This document shows, piece by piece, positions 37,806 through 46,719 of a stretch of 57,810 nucleotides of DNA. The stretch comes from a virus. The notes beneath the pieces were generated by a model. The model was not told the DNA's origin, searched no databases, and was given only the letters and a program-made list of their open reading frames with translations. The position numbers were made by a program, and so were the translations under genes. Position 1 is the first letter of the stretch, and each line of letters opens with the position of its first letter. The stretch spans positions 1 through 57,810 of IMG/VR virus record IMGVR_UViG_3300007735_000761; one strand, given 5' to 3'.

Positions 37806-39287
37806 ATGAGCCAACCGGCCAAACAACCGGCCATTACTCAATCGGAGCTGATCAAGAAACTCAACGAATTAAGCGTTGAGGACCTTGAGGCATTGCTGTC
37901 TCACACGAAGTGGGAGCAAACGCGGCACAAGCATCAAATCCCGCCGAAGGGCGATTGGACCGTATGGATGATGCTCGCGGGTCGTGGTGCGGGAAAAACC
38001 CGTGCGGCAGCGGAGTGGGTGTGGTGGGAGGCGTATCAGAACGCGGAAACGCGCTGGTTGGTCTCTGCTCCCACGGCAGCGGACATTCGCGATACGTGTT
38101 TTGAGGGCGAATCGGGATTAGTGAGCATTATTCCTGAGAAAGTGGTCAAAGAATACAACCGCTCGCTTTCGGAAATTATCTTGGTCAACGGCTCGCTCAT
38201 CAAAGGAATTAGCGCGGAGACCCCTGATCGGCTTCGTGGTGGTCAATGGCACGGCGCGTGGTGCGATGAGTTGGCTGCGTGGCAGTACGACCAAGAGGCG
38301 TGGGACATGATTATGTTCGCGCTGCGCTTGGGCAAGCACCCACGAATTGTAACTACAACAACCCCGAAGCCGAAGGCGCTGATTCGCGACCTGATTGAGC
38401 GCGATGGGGCGGATGTTCACGTCACGAGAGCCTCAACCTACGAAAATATTGCCAATCTAGCGCCGACTTTCCAGCAGCAGTTGCTGAAATTTGAGGGCAC
38501 GACGCTTGGAAGGCAGGAAATCCACGCGGAAGTGTTGAATCCGGAGGAGCAAGGCATCATCCGGCGCAACTGGATACAGATTTGGCCAGCGAAAAAGCCG
38601 TTGCCCCCGCTGGAACACATCGTGATGAGCTTGGATACGGCCTTCACGGAGCAGACAAGGGACAAGAAAACGTCGGATTCGGACCCTTCTGCGTGTGTGG
38701 TGCTCGGGATTTTCTACGAAAACGAGAAGCCGAACGTCATTTTGCTCGATTGTTGGGAAGACAAGCTTGGGCTTCCAGACTTAATTAAGCGCGTGCAGAA
38801 AGAAAGGGAAGTTTATTACGGCGACGATGAGCAAAAGCCGATGATCAAGCCGAAAGTGGGGCCTTCTCGCATGATTAACTCGGGAAGAAAGCCCGATACG
38901 CTCGTGATTGAGGACAAAGGCAGCGGAATTAGCCTCAGACAGATGCTGGCACGCGAAGGAATCATTGCGCATGCCTACAATCCGGGCAAAGCGAGCAAAT
39001 TGACCCGCTTGCACATGGTTTCACACCTATTTGCGAGCGGAATGGTGTGGTTTGTGGAGTCGGAGAAGCGAAAAGGGCAGGTTCGTAGCTGGGCGGAGCC
39101 CTTGCTGTACCAGCTTTGTTCGTTTTCGGGCGAAGGGACGATCCGGCACGATGACTTGATGGACGCTTGTACTCAAGGGTTACGTTTCCTTGCTGACCGG
39201 GATATGATAAGTGTGAGCAAGCCCAAGCCATTACAGCCTAGGTTGATCATTAACGAGCGTCCGAGGTCGAACCCCTATGGCATCTGA
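37806..39287 (+). CDS. terL: Terminase large subunit
   Basis: A 493-residue packaging motor. Walker A is LAGRGAGKT (57-65), Walker B ends D154-E155 in AWCDELAAW, and TTTTP (183-187) is the coupling motif. The RNase H-like nuclease domain has D277 in MSLDTAFTEQ, E369/D370 in LVIEDKGSG and D449-D450 in RHDDLMDA. It cuts and translocates phage DNA into the prohead through the portal. The end overlaps the portal gene by 11 bases. Confidence 0.95.
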   Translation: MSQPAKQPAITQSELIKKLNELSVEDLEALLSHTKWEQTRHKHQIPPKGDWTVWMMLAGRGAGKTRAAAEWVWWEAYQNAETRWLVSAPTAADIRDTCFEGESGLVSIIPEKVVKEYNRSLSEIILVNGSLIKGISAETPDRLRGGQWHGAWCDELAAWQYDQEAWDMIMFALRLGKHPRIVTTTTPKPKALIRDLIERDGADVHVTRASTYENIANLAPTFQQQLLKFEGTTLGRQEIHAEVLNPEEQGIIRRNWIQIWPAKKPLPPLEHIVMSLDTAFTEQTRDKKTSDSDPSACVVLGIFYENEKPNVILLDCWEDKLGLPDLIKRVQKEREVYYGDDEQKPMIKPKVGPSRMINSGRKPDTLVIEDKGSGISLRQMLAREGIIAHAYNPGKASKLTRLHMVSHLFASGMVWFVESEKRKGQVRSWAEPLLYQLCSFSGEGTIRHDDLMDACTQGLRFLADRDMISVSKPKPLQPRLIINERPRSNPYGI

Positions 39288-41802
39288 GAACGAAAGCCCG
39301 ATGGAAGAGGCCCAAGAGGAATTGGGCGAGATTATGCTGGTTCCGGAAGAGATTTCGGACGTTGAGGACACCGAGGACGGTGGGGCGATTGTGCGTTTTG
39401 GCGAGGATGAGTCCGAGCCGGTGGGGGAGAGTCCGTTTTACGCGAACCTTGCGGAGTCGATGCCGGAAGCGGACATGGACGCGGTGGCGCAGGACTTCTT
39501 GGGGTTGATTGCCAAGGACAAGGAAGCGCGCAAGAAGCGTGATGAGCAGTATGAAGAGGGCATCCGGAGAACCGGACTTGGAGATGATGCACCGGGCGGC
39601 GCTCAGTTTCAGGGCGCAAGTCGGGTTGTGCACCCCATGCTCACTGAAGTCTGCGTGGACTTCTCTGCCCGAGCTATTAAGGAAATTTTCCCCGCCGAGG
39701 GACCCGTCAAGGATCACATCATTGGCGACGAAACTGCCGAAAAGGTAGCCAAGGCGCGCAGAAAGACGGCGTATTTGAATTGGCAGTTGACCCAGCAGAT
39801 GCCGGAGTTCCGGGCGGAGCTGGAGCAGCTTTTGACGCAAGTGCCGCTGGGTGGCGCGCAGTATCTCAAGCTCACGTATGACCCGAATAAGAAGCGCCCG
39901 GTTCCGCTTTTTATCGGCATTGATGACATTTACCTGCCCTATGCGGCAACGAACTTTTACTCGGCGGAGCGCAAGACGCACGTTCAGTACGTGACGGAGA
40001 TTGAGTATCTCCAGCGTGTGCGCTCGGGGATGTATCGGGATGTGGATCTTGCGCCGACGACGGCGGACCCCGACATCAGCAAATCCGAGAAGGCCAACAA
40101 CAAGATTGAGGGCCGGGACGACAGCGCGTATGACACCGATGGGCTGCGGACGATCTTTGAGATTTACGCGATTGCGGATCTGGAAGAAGAGTACGGATTA
40201 GCGCCGTACATCATCTCGGTAGACAAGACGAGCGGCAAGGTGCTCAGCATCTACCGCAACTGGCAAGAAGAAGACGAGACGCTGGATGAGATGCAGTGGA
40301 TCGTCGAGTTCCCGTTTGTGCCGTGGCGTGGTGCGTATCCGATTGGCATCCCGCAGATGATTGGCGGTATTTCGGCAGCGGCGACGGGTGCGCTTCGGGC
40401 GCTTCTGGATAGCGCGCACATTGCGAACTTCCCCGGAATGCTCAAGCTCAAGGGCGGTCGCGAAGGCGGTCAGTCCGAGCGCATTGATCCGACCGAGGTG
40501 AAGGAGATTGAGGGCGGTGCGTTCAGCGATGACATTCGCAAGATCGCGATGCCGTTGCCGTTCAATCAGCCTTCGGAAGTATTGTTCCGTTTGCTCGGGT
40601 TCTTGGTGGACGCGGGCAAGGGCGTCATTCGCACGACCCTAGAGGACATGGCGGACAATCAGGCGAACATGCCGGTTGGCACGCAACTTGCGCGCATTGA
40701 GCAGGGCATGGTGGTGTTTAACGCCATTCATGCGCGTCTGCACGATGCGATGGGCCGGACGCTCAAAGTGCTGCATCGGATCAATTCGATGTACCTTGAG
40801 AACGAAGAGGTCAAGGACGAGACGGGGCAGCTCCTTGTTCGTCGCTCGGACTTCTTGGGCCCGATGGATGTGGTGCCGGTCTCGGACCCCAACATTTTCT
40901 CTGAGACGCAGCGTTACGCGCAGGTTCAGGCGCTTAGCCAGCGAGCGGTGGCGCTTCCGCAGATTTACAACTTGCGCAAGGTCGAAGAGCGGATTCTTGA
41001 GCAGCTACGCATTCCGAATGCCAAGGAGCTTCTGATCCCGGCTTTTGAGCCGAAGGAGATGAACGCGGTCAATGAGAACGTAGCGGCGTCTTTGGGTAGG
41101 CCCATTTCGGCGTTCCCCGAGCAGGATCACCTTGCGCACTTGCAGGTGCATTTGGATTATTTGACCTCTCCCATTTTGGGCAGTTCGATGTTGATGGCCC
41201 CGCAGTTTGTGCCAATGATTATGAATCACATTAAAGAGCACATTGCGCTTTGGTATGCCACGCATGTCTTTAACGTGGCCTCCGAGGCAGCGGGGCGAGA
41301 CATCAGCGACTTCCAGAAGGTCAAGAGCAAAGAGGTCAAGCAAGAGTTTGACAAGCTTTTGGCTGCGACGAGTCAGCGCGTAGTGCCGGATGCTGCAAGG
41401 GCGTTTGGTGCGGTGCCGCAGATTGTGCAGCAGGCGATGGGAATGTTGCAGCAGATGCAGCAGGGCAATATGCCGCAAGACCCGCGTATGGCAGCGTCTA
41501 TGGCGGAAACCCAGCGTAAAGCGGCTGCGGATCAGGCCAACATTCAGGTCAAGCAGGCTGAGTTGCAGTTGGCGCAGGCGAAGCTTCAGCGTGAAGTGCA
41601 GGAAGCGGAGCAGCGCAGATCTGACAACATGCAGCGCGAAGTGTTCAAGCAGGATCGTCTTGATAAGCGTCAAGGCGCGGAGCTTGATGTCAAGCTGGTC
41701 ACGAACCGTGAGGATAATGACACCGCGAAGCAAATTGCCGCGATGGAAGCGATCACGGGTGAGAATGTTAGTGTTTCAACAGGTACAGGAATCAATCCGT
41801 AA
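39277..41802 (+). CDS. Portal protein (P22-like)
   Basis: An 841-residue protein. The acidic N-terminus is followed by SRVVHPMLTEVCVDFSARAI and KEIFPAEGPVKDHIIGDET, typical of the large portals of short-tailed phages; the C-terminal quarter is a long Gln-rich helical barrel-like region (QQMQQGNMPQDPRMAASMAE and onward). It forms the dodecameric DNA channel. The gene follows TerL and precedes scaffold and capsid genes, the standard order. Confidence 0.92.
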   Translation: MASENESPMEEAQEELGEIMLVPEEISDVEDTEDGGAIVRFGEDESEPVGESPFYANLAESMPEADMDAVAQDFLGLIAKDKEARKKRDEQYEEGIRRTGLGDDAPGGAQFQGASRVVHPMLTEVCVDFSARAIKEIFPAEGPVKDHIIGDETAEKVAKARRKTAYLNWQLTQQMPEFRAELEQLLTQVPLGGAQYLKLTYDPNKKRPVPLFIGIDDIYLPYAATNFYSAERKTHVQYVTEIEYLQRVRSGMYRDVDLAPTTADPDISKSEKANNKIEGRDDSAYDTDGLRTIFEIYAIADLEEEYGLAPYIISVDKTSGKVLSIYRNWQEEDETLDEMQWIVEFPFVPWRGAYPIGIPQMIGGISAAATGALRALLDSAHIANFPGMLKLKGGREGGQSERIDPTEVKEIEGGAFSDDIRKIAMPLPFNQPSEVLFRLLGFLVDAGKGVIRTTLEDMADNQANMPVGTQLARIEQGMVVFNAIHARLHDAMGRTLKVLHRINSMYLENEEVKDETGQLLVRRSDFLGPMDVVPVSDPNIFSETQRYAQVQALSQRAVALPQIYNLRKVEERILEQLRIPNAKELLIPAFEPKEMNAVNENVAASLGRPISAFPEQDHLAHLQVHLDYLTSPILGSSMLMAPQFVPMIMNHIKEHIALWYATHVFNVASEAAGRDISDFQKVKSKEVKQEFDKLLAATSQRVVPDAARAFGAVPQIVQQAMGMLQQMQQGNMPQDPRMAASMAETQRKAAADQANIQVKQAELQLAQAKLQREVQEAEQRRSDNMQREVFKQDRLDKRQGAELDVKLVTNREDNDTAKQIAAMEAITGENVSVSTGTGINP

Positions 41803-41811
41803 GGAGGATTT

Positions 41812-41985
41812 ATGGCAGACGATTACATGAAGCAGCATCACATGCTGGCTATGGGAATGAAGGTCGATGGCCAGAAGATGGTCAACGGCGGTCCGAAGAA
41901 GGGAATGATTGAAGAGACGAAGGGTACCAAGGGCGACCCGAAAGCAACGCCCGCCATCATTAGCAAAGGTAAACAAAACGCATGA
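41812..41985 (+). CDS. Small Met/Lys-rich protein, 57 residues
   Basis: ATG 41812 has a perfect AAGGAGG site. The product starts MADDYMKQHHMLAMGMKVDG and ends ISKGKQNA; it is rich in Met, Lys and Gly. It is coupled to the next gene by ATGA. Function unknown; the strong ribosome site suggests high expression with the head genes. Confidence 0.78.
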   Translation: MADDYMKQHHMLAMGMKVDGQKMVNGGPKKGMIEETKGTKGDPKATPAIISKGKQNA

Positions 41986-42176
41986 TTGAGCGACTTATTG
42001 ACGAATTGGAGTTGGCCAAGGCTCGCGTTGCACACGATGCGATGAAGCGGCAACTGGAAGGTAAGGACGCTAGATTTGAATATGGCAAGGCAGTGGGCAC
42101 TTACGCCGGGTTGCAGGCCGCGATTAACTACATCAATGGTCTTCTCGCAGATCAGGAAGAAGACGAGGACTTTTAA
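41982..42176 (+). CDS. Small helical protein
   Basis: A 64-residue protein, MIERLIDELELAKARVAHDA at the start and an acidic tail DQEEDEDF. One or two amphipathic helices. Coupled to the preceding gene by ATGA and two bases before the GroES-like gene. Function unknown. Confidence 0.75.
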   Translation: MIERLIDELELAKARVAHDAMKRQLEGKDARFEYGKAVGTYAGLQAAINYINGLLADQEEDEDF

Positions 42177-42178
42177 CA

Positions 42179-42577
42179 ATGTCAGCAGTGAATGAGGCTT
42201 TTCCTAGTGTAGAGCCGGGTTTGGTTCCTTTTGGTTCGCGTGTTTTGGTGCAGATCCGCAGTGCGAAGAAAACTTCGTCAGGCGGAATTATTCTGCACAG
42301 CGAAACGCGGGAGACTGAGATCTGGAATACCCAGATTGCGAAAGTTGTGAAGCTCGGGCCGTTGGCCTTCAAGAATCGCAACACGATGGAATCTTGGCCG
42401 GAAGGTAATTGGTGCAAAGAGGGCGAGTTCGTCCGGGTGCCCAAGTACGGCGGTGATCGTTGGAAGGTGCCGTTTGGCAAGGACGGGGAGGATGAGGCCC
42501 TGTTTGTAATCTTCAACGATTTGGACATCGTGGGTGGTGTAGTGGGTGATCCGCTTGCCATCAAGGCGTTTATCTGA
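42179..42577 (+). CDS. GroES-like co-chaperonin
   Basis: A 132-residue protein. PFGSRVLVQIRSAKKTSSGG followed by IILHSETRETEIWN and AKVVKLGPLAF has the Cpn10 beta-barrel pattern, including the mobile-loop-like KKTSSGGIIL. A glycine/acid-rich second half differs from host GroES. Phage co-chaperonins (T4 gp31 type) adapt the host GroEL to fold the capsid protein. The place between portal and scaffold fits this. No GroEL gene is present. Confidence 0.87.
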   Translation: MSAVNEAFPSVEPGLVPFGSRVLVQIRSAKKTSSGGIILHSETRETEIWNTQIAKVVKLGPLAFKNRNTMESWPEGNWCKEGEFVRVPKYGGDRWKVPFGKDGEDEALFVIFNDLDIVGGVVGDPLAIKAFI

Positions 42578-42587
42578 GGGTTGAATC

Positions 42588-43562
42588 ATGGCTAAAGATC
42601 AATTGACCGAGAGCGACGACACTCCTGAAAAGGAAGAATATGTTGTTGTGGAAACACCTCCCGAAGAGGCTGAGGCTCAAGCTGAAGAAGCTCCAGAGCA
42701 AGAAGCCGAAGCGGATGACGAGGATGAGCGTTTGGCAGATGCGGACGAGGCTGAGGATGATCAGCCCCAAGGACGCAGAGCCCTCACGCCAGAGGAAAAG
42801 CGCGCACAACGTCAGCAGCGTAAATTCCGCCGCAAGGCAGCGATTGAGCACAAGGAGCGCGAACTCGCGTATTTGCGTGCGGAGAACGAGGAATTTAAGC
42901 GGCGGCTTTCAAACGTAGAAAAGCAGACCACGCAGTTTAATTTGTCTGCGGTGGATCAAAAGCTCAACGAGGCGCTCAACGAAGCCCAGATGGCTGAGCG
43001 GATCATGGCCAAGGCCATTGAGCAGGGGCAGGGTGAGGATGTTACCAAGGCGCTCCAGATTCGCGACTCGGCCATGGAGCGAGCGCGTCAGCTCAAGGCT
43101 GCGAAGGAGCAGGCAGAGCGCCCGCAACCGCAGAAGACCCAGAAAGACCCGCGCATAGCCGCGTACGCCAAGGAGTGGATTGACGCCAACAACTGGTACG
43201 ACCCGTCCGGCAAGGACGAGGATTCGGCCATTGTGAAGGTCATCGACCAGCGACTGGCGGCGGAGGGGTATAACCCTGCGAGCGAGGATTACTGGATTGA
43301 GCTCGACAACCGGGTGGCCCGCAGGCTCCCCCACCGATACGGAGAGGAAGCTGTGGAAAAGCCAAAAACTGCCTCAAAACGCGGTGGTCCGCCGGTAGGG
43401 GGCAAGCGTGAATATGCGCCGCCGTCTACCCGAAAAGAGATTTATATCAGCCCTGAGCGCAAGCAGGCGCTCGTGGACGCAGGCGTCTGGGACAACCCGG
43501 AGTTGCGTCAACGCTACATTAAGCGTTATGCTGACTATGATCGTAACAATTCTTCTCGCTAA
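42588..43562 (+). CDS. Scaffolding protein
   Basis: A 324-residue protein with a strongly acidic N-terminus (EEAEAQAEEAPEQEAEADDE), a long coiled coil (about residues 65-185, EHKERELAYLRAENEEFKRR), and a basic C-terminal domain with ISPERKQALVDAGVWDNPEL. This is the usual build of phage scaffolds that guide prohead assembly. It lies between the co-chaperonin and capsid genes. No protease motif was seen. Confidence 0.82.
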   Translation: MAKDQLTESDDTPEKEEYVVVETPPEEAEAQAEEAPEQEAEADDEDERLADADEAEDDQPQGRRALTPEEKRAQRQQRKFRRKAAIEHKERELAYLRAENEEFKRRLSNVEKQTTQFNLSAVDQKLNEALNEAQMAERIMAKAIEQGQGEDVTKALQIRDSAMERARQLKAAKEQAERPQPQKTQKDPRIAAYAKEWIDANNWYDPSGKDEDSAIVKVIDQRLAAEGYNPASEDYWIELDNRVARRLPHRYGEEAVEKPKTASKRGGPPVGGKREYAPPSTRKEIYISPERKQALVDAGVWDNPELRQRYIKRYADYDRNNSSR

Positions 43563-43577
43563 ACAAGGGAGCGAGTT

Positions 43578-44114
43578 ATGAGCGATGAAAGACTGAAGAA
43601 AGTTCTTGGCGAAGGTCGTGAGAGCCGCAGCGCGTATGATCGCGCAGCCACTGAGAGCCGCGAGCTGTCAGACGACGACCGGGTTGAGATGTTTCGTCAG
43701 CAGTTTATTCAGGCCGCGTTGCCTGATCTGCCGAAGATTCCGGGTTACCACACTTGCTGGTTGACCACGACGAACCCTAGAGATTCGATTCAGGCGCGAA
43801 TTCGGCTTGGATATGAGCCGATTAAGCCCGAAGAGGTTCCCGGTTGGGAATACGCTTCGATTAAAACTGGCGAATGGATGGGGTTCATTGGGGTTAACGA
43901 GATGCTTGCGTTCAAGCTTCCGATGGCGCTGTACAAGAGGTACATGCAGGCGGTGCACTACGATGCCCCCAATCAGGAAGAAGAACGGCTGCTTGGTGCG
44001 ACTGAGAGCATGCGTGAGCAGGCCGAGCGCGCTGGGTCAAGGTTGGTCGAAGGTGACGGCATGTCGGCAATTCGGGAATCTGCCAAGGTACGCGCACCTA
44101 ACGAATGGGCGTAA
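43578..44114 (+). CDS. Conserved head-region protein
   Basis: A 178-residue protein with YHTCWLTTTNPRDSIQARIR and LGYEPIKPEEVPGWEYASIK, a pattern I recognise from phage proteins placed just before the capsid gene. The rest is helical and charged. It is probably a capsid-associated or head-assembly factor. A GGGAG site precedes the ATG. Confidence 0.75.
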   Translation: MSDERLKKVLGEGRESRSAYDRAATESRELSDDDRVEMFRQQFIQAALPDLPKIPGYHTCWLTTTNPRDSIQARIRLGYEPIKPEEVPGWEYASIKTGEWMGFIGVNEMLAFKLPMALYKRYMQAVHYDAPNQEEERLLGATESMREQAERAGSRLVEGDGMSAIRESAKVRAPNEWA

Positions 44115-44143
44115 CTTGGTAACTTTTTTCTGAGGGTAACCAA

Positions 44144-44707
44144 ATGTCTTCTACCAGCGCAGCTTTTGGCCTGCGTCCGGCTTTCCATCCAAGTGGGATC
44201 GTTCGACCCACCGCGATGACGATTGCCTCCGGATACGGTGCCAATATTCTTCAGTTCCAGCCCGTCCTTATTGCCGGCACCGGTGGTGTCATTGAGGCAG
44301 CGGGTGCCAGTGATCCTATCGTGGGTACGTTCATGGGTGTCGAATTCACCGACACTGATGGCCGTCGCCGCGTGAGCAACAAGTGGACGGCTTCTACGTC
44401 GGGCACTGACATCGTTGCCTACGTGACCACTGATCCGGCGATTGTGTACGAGATTCAATCGAACGCAACGCTGAGCATCTCGGACATCGGCTCCCAGATG
44501 GACTTTGGCAGCGTCACGGCAGGTAACACCACCGTCGGCCTCTCGCAGGCGATGTTGGACGTTGCTACCAAGACGACTTCCGGCAATGCTATTTGCCGCG
44601 TTGTAAACCTCGCCCCCGAAGTCAGCAATGCTTGGGGTGATGCTTACGTCATCGTTCAGGTCCAGATTAGCGAGCACCAGTTTGTCGCTAATAAGGCTGC
44701 ATTTTAA
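44144..44707 (+). CDS. Probable head decoration / minor capsid protein
   Basis: A 187-residue Thr/Ser/Gly/Ala-rich beta protein, starting SSTSAAFGLRPAFHPSGIVR. It has FMGVEFTDTDGRRRVSNKW and ends HQFVANKAAF. It lies directly upstream of the capsid gene and has similar codon use, suggesting high expression. The 29-base gap before it holds a direct GGTAAC repeat around a T-run (44119-44141), of uncertain meaning. Confidence 0.68.
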   Translation: MSSTSAAFGLRPAFHPSGIVRPTAMTIASGYGANILQFQPVLIAGTGGVIEAAGASDPIVGTFMGVEFTDTDGRRRVSNKWTASTSGTDIVAYVTTDPAIVYEIQSNATLSISDIGSQMDFGSVTAGNTTVGLSQAMLDVATKTTSGNAICRVVNLAPEVSNAWGDAYVIVQVQISEHQFVANKAAF

Positions 44708-44720
44708 GGAGGACTAGAAC

Positions 44721-45635
44721 ATGGCAGTCCCAATGCGTAGTACTGACTTTCGTTCCATTGTTGAGCCTATTCTTAACGAGGCTTTCGATGGCGTTTATGA
44801 CCAGCGTGCTGACGAGTGGAAGCAAGTCTTCGTCCAGCAGCAGGGCATTCCCCGCAACTACCACGAAGAGCCGGTTCTGTACGGGTTCGGCGCTGCTCCG
44901 GAACTTCCGGACGGCACCCCGGTCACGTATCAGGCTGGTGGCGTGCTCTTCTTGCAGCGTTACGTCTACAAGGTCTACGGCCTTGCATTCGCGCTCACGA
45001 AGGTGCTCGTGGAAGATGGTGACCACATCCGTATCGGCCAGACCTACGCGAAGCATCTCGCGCAGTCGCTGATCGAGACGAAGGAAACCCTCTGCGCCAA
45101 CGTCCTGAACCGTGCCTTTACGGCGGGTTACAACGGTGGCGACGGCACCACGCTTGTCGCGACCAACCACCCGCTCGCTGCTGGCACCTTCAGCAACCAG
45201 CTCACGACCCCGGCTGCGCTCTCGCAGACCTCGCTGGAGCAGCTCCTCATTCAGATCCGCAACGCTGTTGACAACAACGGCAAGCGCATCCGTTTGAACC
45301 CGGAGAAGCTCGTCGTGTCGCCGTCGAACGTGTTTCAAGCGGAAGTGCTCCTCAAGAGCGTCCTCCGTACCGGCACGGCTGACAACGACATCAACCCGGT
45401 GAAGTCGATGGGCCTCCTCGCTGGCGGTCAGGCTAACCTGTCGCGTTTGACCTCGACCACCGCTTGGTGGGTGAAGACGGACGCGCCGGAAGGCCTCAAG
45501 CTGATGATGCGTCGTGGCCTTGAGAAGAGCATGGAAGGTGACTTCGAAACCGACTCCACGCGCTTCAAGAGCACCGAGCGTTATGCGGTGGGCTGGACCG
45601 ATCCTCGGACGGTCTATGGAACGCCGGGCGTTTGA
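44721..45635 (+). CDS. Major capsid protein
   Basis: A 304-residue protein. MAVPMRSTDFRSIVEPILNE, YQAGGVLFLQRYVYKVYGLA and FTKVLVEDGDH-like regions, then a G-loop-like LVATNHPLAAG, are the features of Mu-type/HK97-like shells. It ends GWTDPRTVYGTPGV. Codon use is strongly biased to C-ending codons, unlike the neighbouring nuclease, as expected for the most abundant protein. An AAGGAGG site stands 10 bases before the ATG. Confidence 0.92.
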   Translation: MAVPMRSTDFRSIVEPILNEAFDGVYDQRADEWKQVFVQQQGIPRNYHEEPVLYGFGAAPELPDGTPVTYQAGGVLFLQRYVYKVYGLAFALTKVLVEDGDHIRIGQTYAKHLAQSLIETKETLCANVLNRAFTAGYNGGDGTTLVATNHPLAAGTFSNQLTTPAALSQTSLEQLLIQIRNAVDNNGKRIRLNPEKLVVSPSNVFQAEVLLKSVLRTGTADNDINPVKSMGLLAGGQANLSRLTSTTAWWVKTDAPEGLKLMMRRGLEKSMEGDFETDSTRFKSTERYAVGWTDPRTVYGTPGV

Positions 45636-45651
45636 CGGGGATCAGTCCAAG

Positions 45652-45682
45652 GTGATAGGGTCAGGTTTTCTGGCTCTATCAC
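45652..45682 (+). promoter_or_regulatory. Strong stem-loop between capsid and nuclease genes
   Basis: Bases 45652-45664 and 45670-45682 can form 13 consecutive pairs (two G-U) around the loop GTTTT. It starts 16 bases after the capsid stop and ends just before the GAGGA site of the nuclease. No U-tract follows. It could protect the capsid mRNA end, slow transcription, or limit translation of the nuclease, as hairpins do for some T4 homing nuclease genes. Confidence 0.65.
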
Positions 45683-45692
45683 TGAGGACAAA

Positions 45693-46373
45693 ATGCCTGT
45701 TAAATGTCATGTCATAGATTGTTCGCGACCCGCTGTAACTAAAGGACTTTGCGATACACATCGTAAAAGACTTGAACGACACGGGCATCTTGACCAAACA
45801 AGGCCGGTAGACTGGGGTAGCCGTGAAAAGCATCCAGCCTACCGGTCTTGGTCAGGGCTTCTTAGATTTCATCGGTTGAACACTTGTTCTGAGTGGATCA
45901 ACGACTTCTGGGCTTTTGCAAATAGCATCCCAGAAAAACCTAGTTCAGAAGCTAAAGCGCAAAGACCAGACCCTAGTAAGCCTTGGGGTCCTGACAATTT
46001 TTATTGGAAAGAACCAAGGTTTAGCACAGAGCACCGGAAAGAAAGAGCCGCATATATGCGTATGTGGTCTAAAACAAATAGATCTGCCAATCCGGATTAC
46101 TTTAAAGACAAGGATTTAAAGAAAAATTACGGCGTCACCCTTGACTGGTACAACCAGCAGCATGCTAAGCAAAATGGCGTTTGCGCTATCTGTAGTCAGC
46201 CAGAAACAACTGTTATTCATGGCAAACAAGTTTCTCTAGCGGTAGACCATTGCCACAACACGGGAAAGGTTCGCGCCTTGCTTTGTACTTCCTGTAACCG
46301 CGCCATCGGCATGCTCAAGCACGACCGGGACCTGCTGAAAAAAGCCATTGCATATCTGGAAACTTACGTCTAG
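45693..46373 (+). CDS. Endonuclease VII-like HNH (probable homing) nuclease
   Basis: A 226-residue protein. The N-terminal CHVIDCSRPAVTKGLCDTH is a zinc knuckle of the kind seen in phage HNH proteins (target recognition); the C-terminal part is the endonuclease VII core, YGVTLDWYNQQHAKQNGVCA, then VDHCHNTGKVRALLCTSCN. It interrupts the head gene run between the capsid gene and a small structural gene. Its A/T-richer composition differs from the capsid gene. Both points favour a free-standing homing nuclease rather than an essential resolvase. Confidence 0.87.
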   Translation: MPVKCHVIDCSRPAVTKGLCDTHRKRLERHGHLDQTRPVDWGSREKHPAYRSWSGLLRFHRLNTCSEWINDFWAFANSIPEKPSSEAKAQRPDPSKPWGPDNFYWKEPRFSTEHRKERAAYMRMWSKTNRSANPDYFKDKDLKKNYGVTLDWYNQQHAKQNGVCAICSQPETTVIHGKQVSLAVDHCHNTGKVRALLCTSCNRAIGMLKHDRDLLKKAIAYLETYV

Positions 46374-46385
46374 AGTTAGTCTAGG

Positions 46386-46391
46386 TATAGT
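46386..46391 (+). promoter_or_regulatory. Weak -10 candidate (TATAGT) after the nuclease gene
   Basis: TATAGT differs from TATAAT in one base. A poor -35 (CTTACG) is 17 bp upstream. CTAG occurs four times within about 60 bases here. It could drive the gene at 46473 independently of the capsid transcript. Confidence 0.3.
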
Positions 46392-46405
46392 TCTAGGCAT
46401 TTCCA

Positions 46406-46459
46406 GCCCATCTGACCGGCCTAGCGGACGATGCACAGACGGATGGGCGACTCGTGCAT
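46406..46459 (+). promoter_or_regulatory. Leader with two competing stems before the 46473 gene
   Basis: GCCCATC (46406-46412) pairs with GATGGGC (46442-46448); ATGCAC (46431-46436) pairs with GTGCAT (46454-46459). The two pairings interleave, so they form a pseudoknot or exclude each other. The second ends directly at the GAGG ribosome site (46460-46463). This is a possible translational switch. Confidence 0.4.
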
Positions 46460-46472
46460 GAGGTAATTTGCA

Positions 46473-46715
46473 ATGGCTTCAACAACCTTTACGGGCCCGG
46501 TTAACTCCCTCAACGGATTTTCGGGCACTGTCCTTTCGGTGGCTTCGGCCACGATCACGAATCTCGCCGCTTCGACGCTGACGATTGGCACCACGAAGAT
46601 GACTGGTGCTAACAGCGTTGTGTCGGGCACGGTTTCGGCTCAGCTTGGGTACATGCAGGTTCTGGTCGGTTCGACCACTGCCTACATCGGACTTTACAAG
46701 AGCCTGACGCTGTAA
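46473..46715 (+). CDS. Small beta-rich structural protein
   Basis: An 80-residue Thr/Ser/Gly/Val-rich protein, MASTTFTGPVNSLNGFSGTV at the start, ending GLYKSLTL. Composition matches fibre or head-decoration proteins. A GAGG site lies nine bases before the ATG, and a terminator follows directly, so it ends the head transcript. Function unknown. Confidence 0.72.
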   Translation: MASTTFTGPVNSLNGFSGTVLSVASATITNLAASTLTIGTTKMTGANSVVSGTVSAQLGYMQVLVGSTTAYIGLYKSLTL

Positions 46716-46719
46716 TGAC

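Noticed and set aside
45652-45682. Rho-independent terminator after the capsid gene
   Set aside because: The stem is strong but no T-run follows on either strand, so I call it a regulatory hairpin.
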